From Azadirachta indica (taxonomy: Eukaryota; Streptophyta; Magnoliopsida; Sapindales; Meliaceae): a DNA stretch of 64,000 nucleotides. Positions 1 to 11,218 of the stretch are shown here, in pieces (within the stretch, counting starts at the first letter, position 1; every line of letters starts with the position of its first letter). The notes beneath the pieces are model-generated. The model saw nothing but the letters and a program-made list of their open reading frames with translations, searched no databases and was not told the origin of the DNA. Made by a program: the position numbers and the translations under genes. Location: positions 8,693,871-8,757,870 of the forward strand of contig CM040451.1 in assembly GCA_022749755.1 (NCBI GenBank). The letters are read 5' to 3'.

Positions 1-992
1 CATAATTTACATTTTAAAAGTTGTCTCATGTCCCTCCAGAGAAGTAACCATGCAAAGAATTTTTATTTGTTAACATTTATTTCTGGCTATGCACCTCTTT
101 ATTATGTTTTTGCATGCTGGTAGTCTCTCAACAACCAGAGCTATAATTAGACAGTGATAACCAGTAGTTGATACCGGCTTAGTTTCCGGTGGAAATGACC
201 AAGGCAGAACTGCTGCATGAAACTAGCTTTTCATGTGAGTGTTTTTGTGATGCACACTTGGTAAAAGAATAAGCTTTAAGTAGTCACACATGTAGCCATA
301 GAAATTGGTGGAAAGTATTGGCATGATATGGAATATAAAAGTTATAGATGAAATCTAGTTATTATCAAAGATTCTGTTAGGGTTGGTTTAGCTCAATCAG
401 CTTGTGAATTTAGGAGAATTTCATAGCTTTCAAGTCATAGCTTATTATGGGGTTTGAGAAGGATTTATGGATTAAAAACTTCAATAAGAATGCATATTTC
501 TATGCAAACATTTATAAAATTTTTAGGTATAGAGATCAAATTATTTGTTTAGTGTGTTATTGTTAAATATAGGCAACTGCATTTCTTTTTGGCCTGGCTT
601 TATTAAATTTGGTCTAGGCGCTTTCCGCAATTTGTCTTGTGCTGCCTTTTGTTTATATACTTCTTTACAACATGTTTGTTCATTGTAAAGGCTTAATAGT
701 AGCTTTCCCTTCCACATAAATACACTTCATTCATCCCACATCATCTCCCCTGCCACTCAAAGAAGTTAGATTTTTTCTGTACACTCGAATATAAGCTGCA
801 ATCAACAACTTCACTATTTTATAATGAAGTGAAATTGTTTAGATTCCTTCTAGCATCTCACTGTTTGTTTGTTGATTTAAAAGTTAGTTTTAAGTTTTGA
901 ATTAGCTGATTGGTATTCCATTATAATGCTCGTGTTTGATGCATAATGGTGCTTTCCTTTTCATTTTCTGATTACTTTTATTCTTATTTCAG
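1..992 (+). other. Probable last intron of the unidentified gene ending at 1095
   Basis: No convincing exon is visible here. The stretch is T-rich and ends in a pyrimidine-rich acceptor (TTCTTATTTCAG, ending at 992) directly before the exon at 993, which is why I read it as intron. A GC-richer patch around 170-230 was examined as a possible exon, but no frame stays open between usable splice sites. The 5' part of the gene lies outside the window. Confidence 0.5.
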
Positions 993-1095
993 GAGCATGA
1001 AGGCAAAAATCCTGGCTACATACCCAGATGCATTTCCAGATGAATCAACAATTGAAGCACTTGACCGCAGACCAGACCTTGAAATGCCTCAATAA
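993..1095 (+). CDS. 3'-terminal coding exon of an unidentified gene (partial)
   Basis: A good AG acceptor at 991-992 is followed by a 34-codon open frame (first full codon 994-996) that ends in TAA at 1093-1095. The peptide includes AKILATYPDAFPDES and ends in RRPDLEMPQ, a compact, charged, proline-containing tail typical of a real C-terminus. I do not recognise the family. The AT-rich stretch after the stop looks like 3' UTR with ordinary plant polyadenylation sequence, and a run of about 22 T follows at ~1173. The exon call rests on the splice site and the composition contrast only. The rest of the gene lies to the left of the window. Confidence 0.45.
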
Positions 1096-1757
1096 CTCCA
1101 GCACAGTATTTTTCAGCATGTAATCATGCCTCTTCTGCGGCAGATTACGTGGAAGAAAACTGCATCTAGGTCAGTTTTTTTTTTTTTTTTTTTTTCTCGC
1201 CTTCAAAAAAATTATTTTTAGTTGTCATGTACTGTTAAGATTTTACATTGTTTATAAACTATGATTGTAAAGTAAAATATATAGCTTGTTATGTGTATGC
1301 TTTCTATAGGAAATGTTAAAAATTCTATTCTAACTTCTTTTCTGATAAAAAAGAAATGAGATTTGAGAACTTAATGATTCCTCTTTCTCTATAAGAAAAT
1401 TTTTACTAATTTCCTTCGCAATGATAGCATACAAGTAAGTAACGAACACACACAGAGCTGCGAAATCAAATTTATTATTTACTTGAGAAATTGTTGATCT
1501 AGAAAACAAGATTGAGTTTTGTATACATTTATTTCAAATAATATCATAATTGAAAATAAAATGGACTAGGGTATTGTTTTAATTAAGGAAACTTTTTGGA
1601 GCAATTCTAGAGACTTTTGAGTTTCAGGATCTCTCACGCTAGTGTTGGTATCATACTATTATTTGATCAAGCATCATTTTATAATTTTCAAAAATAACAT
1701 AACAAACACTTTTTGACAGTATGTTTTATTGTCTTGTGATTTTGTGATTATTGAGTT
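1096..1757. other. 3' UTR and AT-rich intergenic DNA
   Basis: The first ~200 bases probably are the 3' UTR of the gene ending at 1095. The remainder is AT-rich with a poly-T run near 1173-1195. I see no coding potential and no RNA gene. Confidence 0.5.
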
Positions 1758-2167
1758 TAGGTGGGCAAAAAAATCCGGGCCTGACTTTGATAAAGTTGGG
1801 GTTTTAAAATGTTTTAACTCTGTGTGAAATATATCTCGGCCAGATTTGGGCTCTTATTATGAAAGCTTAGTAAAGGCTGGGCCGGGTCCGGATAAAGTTC
1901 GAGTCGGCCTGCTAGTGGGCATTAAACTTAAAAAATTCGGGCTTGAGCTGATTCAGATCAAAGCTTGGCCCGAATCTTAAAAAATTCATTCGGATCGGGT
2001 CGATTTTTTATAAATTTCACCCGAATTAAAACTTAAATTTTAGGTTTTAAAAATTCGGATATAAAATCCGGCTCGGACAATATAAAAACTGAGCTTAGAC
2101 TCAAGTCGGGTTTCAAGTCCGGGTCGGATTCTTAAAAACCGCCCAAATCCGAATTTTGCCCACCCTA
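1758..2167. mobile_element. hAT-like non-autonomous element (candidate)
   Basis: The segment is clearly more GC-rich than its surroundings and is built from degenerate CGGGT/CCGGAT words. It is bounded by imperfect inverted ends: TAGGTGGGCAAAAAAATCCG on the left, and the complement of the right end reads TAGGGTGGGCAAAATTCGG. Ends of the TAGGGGTGG type are common among plant hAT MITEs. I cannot find a clean 8-bp target duplication (flanks ATTGAGTT and CTTTGAAA), so the superfamily is an inference. No protein is encoded; an open frame at 2113-2298 on the minus strand is incidental. Confidence 0.45.
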
Positions 2168-3279
2168 CTTTGAAATAATATTAGTTGAAAATTATCACAA
2201 TTTTTTTTTTTTTTAAAAACTATTTCCTCTTTCAATGAGTACTCGCTTTGCTTTGCTCTGGGAATAGCATTTCTTTCGTTTTCAAAACTGAAGGGCAAAG
2301 AGTAGTGTCATATCTTTTTCGGTGATGATTAGATTAGCTTACAGACAGTAGTAATAACTAATAAGCTTTCTGTCTCTGTTCATCCCCATCTCAATTGCCT
2401 TTTAAGTCAGTAGGATTAGGCCTATTTCTTGCTTGCTTTATTTTAAGCATAATCCGATTCACTCACAAGGACTGTCTTTCTCCTTCCAAAATGTCTTCGC
2501 TCCAAAATGTCTTCGCTCCACCTATACTCAACTCCACTCAAGTTTTGAAGATTATTTTTAGAGTCATTCATGATTTTAGATTGAATTTTAGTTCATTTTT
2601 AAGTTTTATATAAAAACTTTTGGATTTTGTGTTTTTTAATCATAATAATTATATTGTTACATGTGATGTACCATTATTAGGTATCATAATAAAATTAAAA
2701 ATTCAAATTTATGATGCAAGATCAATAATTAGTGTGGGGTGAGGAGAACAACGAGCTTGTGATTAAAGTCGTGAATTCCCGACGGCGACGGAAATATTAA
2801 AAAGTATTTTTTAATTATTTTCAAAATAAAAAAATATTATTAATTTTCTAGTTTACGTATCTGTTAGGGTAAGCCAGAAAATATGTTAATTAAAAATAAA
2901 ACGAAAATTTTAAAAACGACACCGAACAAACAGTACACAGTCTAAAACTCGCCGTTTCTATTGGTGCTCTCCCGTTTTCTGTTTGATCAAACTCAATTTC
3001 AGAGATGAAAGTCTTGTCTTTTGTGTCAGAGCTGAGACCGAAACTGAATGTAACTGAGAAGCTATCATCACAAAACACTGCTCCGGAAGCCGCCATCCGA
3101 CCGCCGTCCCATCACAAAATAATTCCCACGCGTTTCACTCCACGCGCGTGATCTCTCTCTCAACACAACACACACAATTCTCACCCTCTCTCTCCATATC
3201 ATGCAAAACCAACATATAAACCAACGTCTTCACAGAGAAAAAACCAGACAGAGAGTTGAGAAAAGTTTCAGAAAGAGAA
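2168..3279. other. Intergenic DNA and probable promoter/5' leader of the BZR gene
   Basis: AT-rich up to about 2890. From ~3130 to 3279 the sequence becomes rich in CT/CA runs (TCTCTCTCTCAACACAACAC), typical of a plant 5' untranslated leader, directly before the ATG at 3280. An open frame extending upstream to 3256 begins with TTG and is not a credible start. A GC-rich palindrome CACGCGCGTG lies at about 3142, possibly a regulatory site of the downstream gene. Confidence 0.4.
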
Positions 3280-4351
3280 ATGAAAACAACGGCAGCAGCA
3301 ACCAGCGGTGGTAGCGGCGGAGGCGGTGTAGGAGGAGTGAGGAGTGAGAGTGAGAAAGAGAAGACCAAGTTGAGAGAGAGACAGAGAAGAGCTATTACTA
3401 CGAAAATCTTTCATGGTCTCCGGAAATGGGGAGGCTACCATCTCTCTCCTCGAGCTGATATCAATGAAGTTCTCCGTGAACTCGCCAAGGAAGCCGGTTG
3501 GATCGTCGAGCCTGACGGCACCACTTACCGAGCCAGAGTTGTAAGTCATCGTGTATCTCCCTGTTTACTTTTCCGTTGATTGGTTGCTGTGAAAATGAAG
3601 GAAAATGAAAGAAAGTTTTGTCTTTTCTTGGGTTACTGTGAGAAAGATTCAGTTTTTTCGGGTTTCTGCTTATGGGTGTAGTTAATTCTGTGATTTACGA
3701 GCAAGCCAATGGGGTTTATATAATTATATTCAGGCTTACGTGTTGTGCAAGTCTGTTTGGTTTCCGGGAAAGTTAAAGGAAAAACGATTGATAATATAGA
3801 GCGTATAAGTAATTAAATTTAATTTTAATTTTCTGCATTTTCCTATTAACAAAACAAGTTTGATTATCTTATTTTCTTTGTTCTTTTTTGGTTTGAAGCC
3901 TCTGAATCATTGCCCTGTTTGTGGCGGCGCAACTTCCACTACCAGCAGCGGCATTGCGGCTGGCGGCGGCGGAGACAGCTCAGCAACCGAATCTCCGCGC
4001 CACGTGTCATTCGGAGGAGACACTATGATGATCAACAAAATCACTGCGGGCGCCGGTGGCTCATCCACGTCACCATACTTTTCAACTGACAGAGGAGGGC
4101 TCACTGACATTCCACTTGCACTCTACATATACGGCGCCGGACTTCCTCGAGGCCCCCACTCCCCCACCGCCGCTACCGCCACAACAACGACCTCAGCTGC
4201 CATGTACGGCGGTGGTGCGGCAGCTGCTGTGACTCTGGCAATGCAGCAGCAACAACAACAGCAACAGCCGCAGTACTATTATAACTTGCAGGAAGTGAGG
4301 GCATCCAACCAGAACACGCCCGTGAGCTCACCTCTGCGTCGTCCTACATAG
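3280..4351 (+). CDS. BZR1/BES1-domain transcription factor, short form
   Basis: Two exons, 3280-3540 and 3899-4351, joined in phase 0 over a GTAAGT..AG intron, give 237 residues. After a Gly/Ala/Ser-rich start, residues ~25-85 form the plant BZR DNA-binding domain: basic [20 protein letters not shown], then [18 protein letters not shown] and the signature [11 protein letters not shown] proteins bind E-box/BRRE promoter sites in the nucleus and relay brassinosteroid signals. The rest is low complexity (Gly/Ser, Thr/Ala and a polyglutamine run near residue 205) with serines before prolines (ESPRH, VSSPLRR) that could be GSK3 sites. No LxLxL EAR repression motif is visible, and the protein is shorter than usual BZR1/BEH members (~300 residues). 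PRADINEVL resembles the BZR domain of the beta-amylase-like BAM7/BAM8 more than the KHCDNNEVL of BZR1, but no amylase domain follows. The domain call is firm; the subgroup is not. Confidence 0.87.
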
Positions 4352-4464
4352 TCGTTCAGATGTTAGGACAAAAAGTACTTCAAAATTATATTTATTTTTC
4401 GTTTTTATTATTTATGTATAAACTAACCGAAAAAAAAAACTGATGAATTATGCAAATAGAAGGG

Positions 4465-4521
<57 letters not shown>

Positions 4522-5602
4522 GTGTTTAATGGGATAATCCATTTTCAACCATGAGCTTGAAAAAAATAATAAATTATGATATAATTTATTTAATTCTAAC
4601 AATTTAATCTCGGATGAGATGAATGATTTATAAGTGATTCAATGTTGAGAAAGAATAATAAAACAAAGGCGAAGAATTAAGTTGGTGTTTTTTTTCCTTA
4701 ATTAATACTTATTTAATTATTTTTTTTTTATTATATTAAATAATTAAAACATTTATTTATTTTAATTTAATGATAATTTTAAGACATATTTTTATTAAAT
4801 AAAAAGTTAATTTTTTTTTATTTTTTTATACTAAATCTAAAAGATTTACATTATTTAATTAAATTTATTTTCATAAATATTATTATCCAATTAATTTATT
4901 TACGTGCAGATGTAAAACAGTAAAAGTATGAAAAAGCAAATAATTTAATTCACATATTTAAGTCTATTCATTTCAAACTTTTCAAGTTATTATAACCATT
5001 AACCAGCAAATAAGCAAAGTATATTAAATGTCCCAATTTGCTATTTCACCAAAATTCAGGGACAAAAATGTTATTACACCTGTTGCTGTTGGGGTGATGA
5101 TCCCGGCCTTTTGCCACCACCACCGACGATCTCAATTTATCTGAGTGAAATATTTTAGGTTAATTTTGCGCAATTTGATACAATTTAAATGCAGCAATTT
5201 CCGACTATTACAATGAGGAATAATCCATGTAATTTCTAAAAGCAAAATAGACTTGCTACTTGACTCCTTACTACCAAGCCAAAAAGAAAGATTAGAAGGA
5301 TATTGGATCATTAGCAGACTATTGTCAGTCTTTGATCAAAGTTTTGCTTAAAATTGTGCAGATGCTCATATGATGGTAACAGCTAAAAATCCTCTCATCC
5401 CATGCAACAACTATTTGTTGTTGCTACAACTTACAAGCACAATTTAAGCCAACTGAACAGATACTCCAGGTCTGAATGCTACTTACAACATTGCTAGAGC
5501 TCTCAAACTGTTAAAACATGAGAATCCAGAACTGTGTACTTGAAATTTCATCATCTGAAATTGAGCAAATAATTCACCTTGTGTTTAGAAGGTTTGCCCA
5601 CT
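4352..5602. other. Convergent intergenic region between BZR gene and DRT111
   Basis: Contains the 3' UTRs of both flanking genes, the ATT microsatellite at 4465-4521 and otherwise strongly AT-rich DNA without coding potential. The last ~450 bases next to 5602 are less AT-rich and probably are the DRT111 3' UTR on the minus strand. Confidence 0.5.
4465..4521. repeat. (ATT)19 microsatellite
   Basis: An uninterrupted run of the trinucleotide ATT, 57 bases, about 110 bases after the stop codon of the BZR gene, so probably inside or just after its 3' UTR. It is likely to be length-polymorphic. Confidence 0.97.
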
Positions 5603-8600
5603 TTATGTGAAACCAGGAATCTCCCCCGGTAATGGAGCCAACTCATTTTTATTAAATCTATCTTCATCATAAAACGAGGCTCGAACAATCCTACCCCCAA
5701 AGTAACGACCATCAAGGTCAATAAGAGCTTTCGTTGTTTCTTCTGGTCTCTCAAACTGCACGAAGATCCTGACTGCTTCATCAACAGGGAAATTTGGCTC
5801 CGTAATCTCAAATATGAGAACCCGGGTAACTGTTCCATACTTAGCACACTCAGATCCAACCTCCTCTTCTAGCTCGTCATCTACCTCACCAGGACCAACC
5901 TATAAGAAGTGAGCATGATAGTCAGATTTAGTCTCCTATTCTCCAAAGCATGGAGACAACAAATAAGGTTAAAAAATATCAATTGTTCTATCACCAAATT
6001 AATTCACACATGAACAATAAAATGTTCTAGAGAGACAAAAAGTTAAAATGTGATGTCTTCTACTGAAACTTTTGACGTACCAGAGACACAAAACGATACA
6101 GGAGTGAAAAATTCATAAACCACCAACCAACAGGATCAGTTGCTAAGGAAGCCAAATATTTTTTATTGCTCTACAGAAAATATTGCTCCTTAGCTATTAA
6201 CATTATGCTAATACTGTTGGATTGCACAAGAGACTAAGCAAACAAATTTAAAAGATGTCAAAGGGATTCAGCATGAAAGAGCGAACTATAATAGAGTGAT
6301 CTGCAAGAATATAGGAGTCAGCCATGTAGCTGTCATACAGGAAGGCAGTTCCAACATTTCCAACTTTACTCCAAATATATAAACCCCATAAAAAAAGGCT
6401 TAAAACAATCAGTCCCATGAACCGCCCCAAAACCGTTGCTTAGTTAAAGCAAATTTTAAAAACTATCATACAAAACCCTTAGTACAACTTTCCATCATAA
6501 TCTTTTTTGTTTTTCCAAAACACAAATGTTCCAGGACAAACTTGCTACTCAAAAGTGAAAATTAGGTACTACAAGCATCAGGTCTCAGGACTGTATTTTA
6601 GCTGCATAGAAGGATACCAACCAACAAGAAGTTATTTCAGTACTTCTGATTAGTCAAGGCCAAGGATAACATAACCTGGGCAAAATTAAAATTGCCTTAA
6701 ACACATAGGCCCAAAGAGCAGATTGGAAAAACATTTTTATTCGTAACTAAGCTTTGGGGGCCAGGTAACATGAGGTTGGACAAAAAAGTTTTTATAGTCT
6801 TTTCGTCAAGATTTCCCTCTTTCCATAGTTGAAAAAGCTCTTTAATCTTTCTCAATTTTTAATTGGATTAGATGTCTCTTCCTCGTTGTTATCATTATTA
6901 TGAACAAAATGGAACAAATTAATGGTAAATGCCCTACATGTATGTAGTAATATCTAAATTTTTCCCTTCTTCCTAACTCTTTTCCTTGATCCTTTTGATA
7001 CTAGTGATCAAAAAATAAAACCAAATGCCAAGTGCAAGTTTATGAGGGAAGAAAGATAATCCTAGGAATTACTTGACCACCAACTACAGAATCAATCAAC
7101 ATAGCTAATTGTCTGATTTTGACAAACAAGCCTTTCAGTTAATTAACCAGGAATATACTATTACTTACCACAAAACACAAACAATAAAACCCAAGACCTC
7201 TTCATTATCACTATTAAGAATATTAAATTACATCCAAAGTGATATATGAAACCAACAAGAAGTAATTCATCACCAAATACAAAATCACACTTGATTCTCA
7301 AGAGTAGGATGTGATTCAATCTGTATGAAATCTAAACTCTCCACAAATATATACCAAAGATTCCATGATGCTGAAGGGAGAGATATTACTCCCTTCCCCA
7401 GTATTAACAAGAATACGAATATTGCAGTGCAAAGTTTAACTTTTAATGACAATTGTTTACCAGAGGAAAAATGATTGTTTGATACTTATCTTATGAAACA
7501 GGATAGCAATGATTTCAAAGCAAAGGTCATATGCAGTAATGTGTAATACTAGTCTGAAACAATAACCTTACAACACATGATACTACTCATGTTCTCTTTA
7601 TGCTTCAACAATTGTATTAGCTACTTAGAAAGAACACAAAGTACGTATGCATTTTTCAGTACTTTCTGAAACTTGGTTATTAACTCAAATGCACATCAGA
7701 TATGAAATTTTTCATTTATACTGTTGCTGCAGTTAAGATTATTTAAAACTATGCACGGACAGAGTAGAAAGACTAAAACAAAGGTTGAGAGCATGAAAGA
7801 CCTAACTCAACAACAAATAGGTATCCATCAAATCTTATTCCAATAATAAATGAACCTCCATGTAGACAAATTATTAGCAAAAAGAAGGTACAGAAATAAA
7901 TATTACAGAAAAATTGGAGGTCAGATGGACCTCAAGCTCAAACATTTATCTAAATTTTCCGGAATGACCTTTTAGAATGCAGGAGAAAAAGGGTAAAAAA
8001 ATGTTATAATATGTGTTATACATAGTATGATACTTATATATAACTTTCATAGTCAATTTCAAATTGTTATTGTTTGCTGTTGTCCAAAATCTATCACTAT
8101 GGCCATTGTCTGGTAGCAAAGTTACTGTCTCACTTACATTACCTATTTAAGCTTGATATAAAAAATAAAAAGACCCTACAAAGAAAACAATAGCCTCAGT
8201 GCTACATAACAAACATTCACACAAAATAAAGTTTAAGCTTAAAAATGTGTCTACCAGCCAGTGATTTGGAAATGTCCTAATTAGCAGTTTCTTCTAAAAC
8301 ACTAGTGAGTTTGTTTCACAAGTAATGGCATTCGTATCAAGCTTATAAAAATTCACATCCTTCTCAAGATTTCAATATGTACAGCCAGAATGATTCTAAA
8401 ATACTAGAAAATATTGATACATCACGAATGATTGATGGGAATAACATAATCCATACCATGTTCCTAAGCAGCAAAACCCGAGTGGGTGGTCCATTCAAGT
8501 TGACACTCTTAACCTTCTTTTCTGATTTATTCTCACTGGCATTCACAATCACACCAGCTCTCCTATCCGTCTTTTTCGCCATCAATGGCGTTGTGATCCC

Positions 8601-9293
8601 CTGCTCCTGTTTTCCTAGCCCTTGTCCTTCTTTCCACCCCATTTTTGCCATCATCCTCTGTGCTGCTGTCATCTGTCCACCCGCTCCAACTCCTAACCCG
8701 CTCGTCTCTGACTTTCCTATAGTAAACCCTCCTACTTCAGCATTTGCCGGAGGCGATGGAGACCTCGGCGGCACTCCTCCACCGCTCATGGCCGCTCGCC
8801 TTTTCCACGCTTCCTCACCTGATATATTTAGCCTCGAAGCTGACATATTTTCTCGCTCTCGTTCCCTCTCTTCTCTTTCTCTCCTCTCTCTCTCTTCCTC
8901 CTCCTGCCTTCTCCTCTCCAATTCTCTCCGCATTTCAGCTTCCATCGTCTTTCTCTTCCTTTCTCTCCTGTATTCTTCGTAATCGTTCGGCCTGGCGGGG
9001 TCGTACTCTTCAATAACACTAGAAGTGACGCCGACCAACGCAGGTTGCGGCAGCGCCACGTCATCGGGCATCGTTGCTACCGCGGGCGAGTTTTGGGGTT
9101 TCGGCTGCGAATTTACGGTTTTGGGTTTCGATGGGGGCTTGAGGATGGTCTGCGGTGGCGCGAAGATGGACGAGGGTTTTCTAAGAGTCGGCGGCGCCAT
9201 CTTGGCGCTGCTTGACCAGACGCTGGATGTCGTCGTTGTGGGTTTGTCCTCGTCGGACGGCGGAGGAAGGTCTCCGTACAAACCTCCTAGCAT
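5603..9293 (-). CDS. DRT111: Splicing factor DRT111/SFPS (SPF45 homologue)
   Basis: Two exons, 9293-8457 and 5899-5603, around a single 2.56-kb intron, encode 377 residues. The ATG at 9293 gives MLGGLYGDLPP, the N-terminus I know from Arabidopsis DRT111; the open frame upstream starts only with TTG and is leader. In order: a proline-rich N-terminus; a conserved VIEEYDPARPNDYEEY block; a long Arg/Glu helix; a G-patch at ~208-245 (MGWKEGQGLGKQEQGITTPL); and a C-terminal RRM of the UHM type at ~271-360. The UHM carries the diagnostic R-Y-F triplet at 344-346 (GRYFGG) that binds tryptophan ligand motifs in splicing factors such as SF1, U2AF and SF3b155. The family works in the nucleus in 3' splice-site selection. 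In Arabidopsis it acts in phytochrome and ABA responses and was first isolated as a DNA-damage tolerance clone. The splice joins M279 and V280 in phase 0. Confidence 0.95.
5900..8456 (-). other. Large single intron of DRT111
   Basis: 2557 bases with donor GTATGG at 8456 and acceptor TTATAG ending at 5900. It separates the first strand of the UHM from the rest of the domain, so any transcript that retains it ends about 30 codons later (stop near 8364) and loses the UHM. I see no further exon inside. Short open frames here are not credible genes. Confidence 0.85.
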
Positions 9294-9619
9294 TTCGCCA
9301 CGTGTGGTTGAAGAAAGTTCTAGAGATTCGAATTGATATCGGGGGAAATTACTGTTCGATTTTCTTAGGGTTGTCAGACGAGCTTTGGGCTTAGAACTCA
9401 ATAACGGGGCGATGAAGGGACCGATCGGAAGGGAATTTATTGTTTAGATTCCTGTCATTTTATCGTTTCTTAAATAAGGATAGAGTTTGTCCATGTGAAT
9501 CACATGAATCCTATTTTCATCTCAACTTGTAAAATGTGAATTTTCTGGTAGGTAATTAGTTATTTTAAAAATTTAAAATTTTATCCTTAATTAAATAACA
9601 ACACCGATAAGTTATAATT

Positions 9620-9960
9620 TAAAATAATTATTTGAGATATATTATTTAGTATTCATTATATTTGACTTTTTTATTAGTTAAAAAAATATTTTTTTATATT
9701 AAAAGTTTTTTTCAATTTATTTGCTAGTAAAGTTTTTAAAAATTAAAGAATTCATTTTAATTCTAATAGAAAAGTTTATATTTTGAATATTTTATATCAA
9801 AATTTTTTACTTTTTTAAAAGATTAAATTACTAAAAATATATTTATTTTATTTTTAAAATTTTATATTATTTTCTTATAATATAATATTTAAATTTTATT
9901 TATTAAAATAATTATATAATTTTTTAAAAATTATCTACCTTAACAAGATAATTAACAAAT
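9620..9960 (-). mobile_element. AT-rich MITE-like copy (family A)
   Basis: The reverse complement of ~9830-9900 (containing AAGAAAATAATATAAAATTT) resembles blocks inside the elements at 26465-26825 (opposite orientation) and 27085-27485. The three share a central AT-rich core with GTAAGAAAATAACAT-like and TTTAAACAAATTAA-like words. Ends and target duplication are too decayed to fix, and low complexity makes chance similarity a concern. Confidence 0.3.
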
Positions 9961-10529
9961 TTTAATTAAAAATTTCAATTGTAACAGCTCATTCGGGGGG
10001 AAGCCCTATTTAAAAAGATGTAGGAAACATACCCTAGTTACCAAGTAAGGGTCTTAAACAGCTCATAATACGTGTTAAATATCACAAGGGTGATGTGGTC
10101 ATTTTAGTAGAGACAGGACCTCTTTAATACAAACAAACAAATTATGTCATTAATTAAGAAGATGTAAAAAAATAGGGAACTAGAAGATAATTTCAAAAAG
10201 AAAAAGCAATATTCAATAATTACAAATTCGAAAATATTATTTAGTATCATCCAACTAAAATATAAAATAGAAATTTTTGTATACAAAAATAGTCAGAAAA
10301 AGAAACTCATAAGATTGCTAAAATTCATTTTAAAAAATTCTAATAATTGTATTTGTTAAAAAAAAAATCCCAATTCTTCTAATGATAAAAAATACAATTC
10401 ACACATGGTAACAATTTGTTCAAAATATTTTTAAATTTATTATTTTTAAATGAAAAAAAGAGAAATTTTTTTAGCCACATTTTAAGGCCAATTTCAGAAA
10501 CATGTCGGGTTGAAAAAGTTTTCTTTTTT

Positions 10530-11003
10530 TTAATTTTTAGCCAATTAATAATAATTTGAACAAAAATATCTCCTAACCACATTTCACAAAAATGAGACAA
10601 ATTCCGAAGGCTGATTTAACTCAAAATATTACTTTTTGACGTGATAAAAGTTCTAATTTTTATCTCATTGAAAACTATAATTTTGAGCACAACTTAACTC
10701 AAAATAATAGTTTAGCAATACTCAAGACTTTAGTTTTATTGTGTTGAAAATCTTAATTTCTAACATTCAAACTCCAGTTTTGAACATGACTAAATTCAAA
10801 AATCATAAATTAAACCGTGATAGAAAATTTAGTTTACAGTGTATAGGATTTTGAGGGCGACTATAATTATAGTTTCGAGTTCAACCGCACTCGAAAGTGT
10901 CGAAAAAGATTGTTTGGAAAATGTGATTATGAGAGTACTTTTGTTCAAATTATGAATGTTTGCTTAAAGATGAAAAAATTATGAAAATGGCTAAAAATTA
11001 AAA
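10530..11003. mobile_element. Small foldback (MITE-like) element
   Basis: The left arm (10530-10585) and right arm (about 10917-11003) are imperfect inverted copies. The complement of the left arm reads TTTTTGTTCAAATTATTATT and then GGCTAAAAATTAAAA; the right arm has CTTTTGTTCAAATTATGAAT and then GGCTAAAAATTAAAA. The interior holds degenerate repeats of an ACTATAATTTTGAGCAC type, in style like those of the large element at 14003-16892. It ends about 215 bases before the ATG at 11219. No target duplication was found. Confidence 0.5.
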
Positions 11004-11090
11004 TTGGAGTAAAAAGGAGTCTAAAATGAGAAATTTGTGAAAAAAGGAAAAAAAATAAAAAAACACTCCTTGCTCTGCACTACACCATCT

Positions 11091-11099
11091 AAACCCTAA
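11091..11099 (+). promoter_or_regulatory. Telo-box AAACCCTAA
   Basis: An exact telo-box lies 120 bases before the ATG of the 11219 gene. This motif is common in promoters and leaders of plant genes for translation and ribosome biogenesis, where it usually boosts expression in dividing cells. Its function here is inferred. Confidence 0.45.
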
Positions 11100-11218
11100 G
11101 CTAAGCCCCGCGCCGCTCCATTATGTTTCCATATTCTCAAGAAATCAGAGCAAGAACAAAACCCAGCAAATAAATTTTGAAAACAGAATCATTTCAGTTC
11201 GATCTCTTCATTTTCAGT

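Larger units (their letters stand above)
9294..11218. other. Divergent intergenic region between DRT111 and the 11219 gene
   Basis: Begins with the DRT111 leader (9294 to about 9430), then turns into very AT-rich DNA holding a MITE-like copy (about 9620-9960) and a small foldback element (10530-11003). The last ~120 bases are the promoter and leader of the downstream gene, including a telo-box at 11091. No coding sequence is visible. Confidence 0.55.

Noticed and set aside
3256..3279. Upstream extension of the BZR reading frame
   Set aside because: It begins at TTG; the first ATG in frame is at 3280 and the sequence before it looks like leader.
8377..9336. Long plus-strand open frames opposite DRT111 exon 1
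   Set aside because: Ser/Leu-rich shadow translations of a Glu/Arg-rich coding exon; no splice or start context.
9294..9401. 36-codon N-terminal extension of DRT111
   Set aside because: Starts at TTG, not ATG, and known homologues begin with MLGGLYGDLPP, matching the ATG at 9293.
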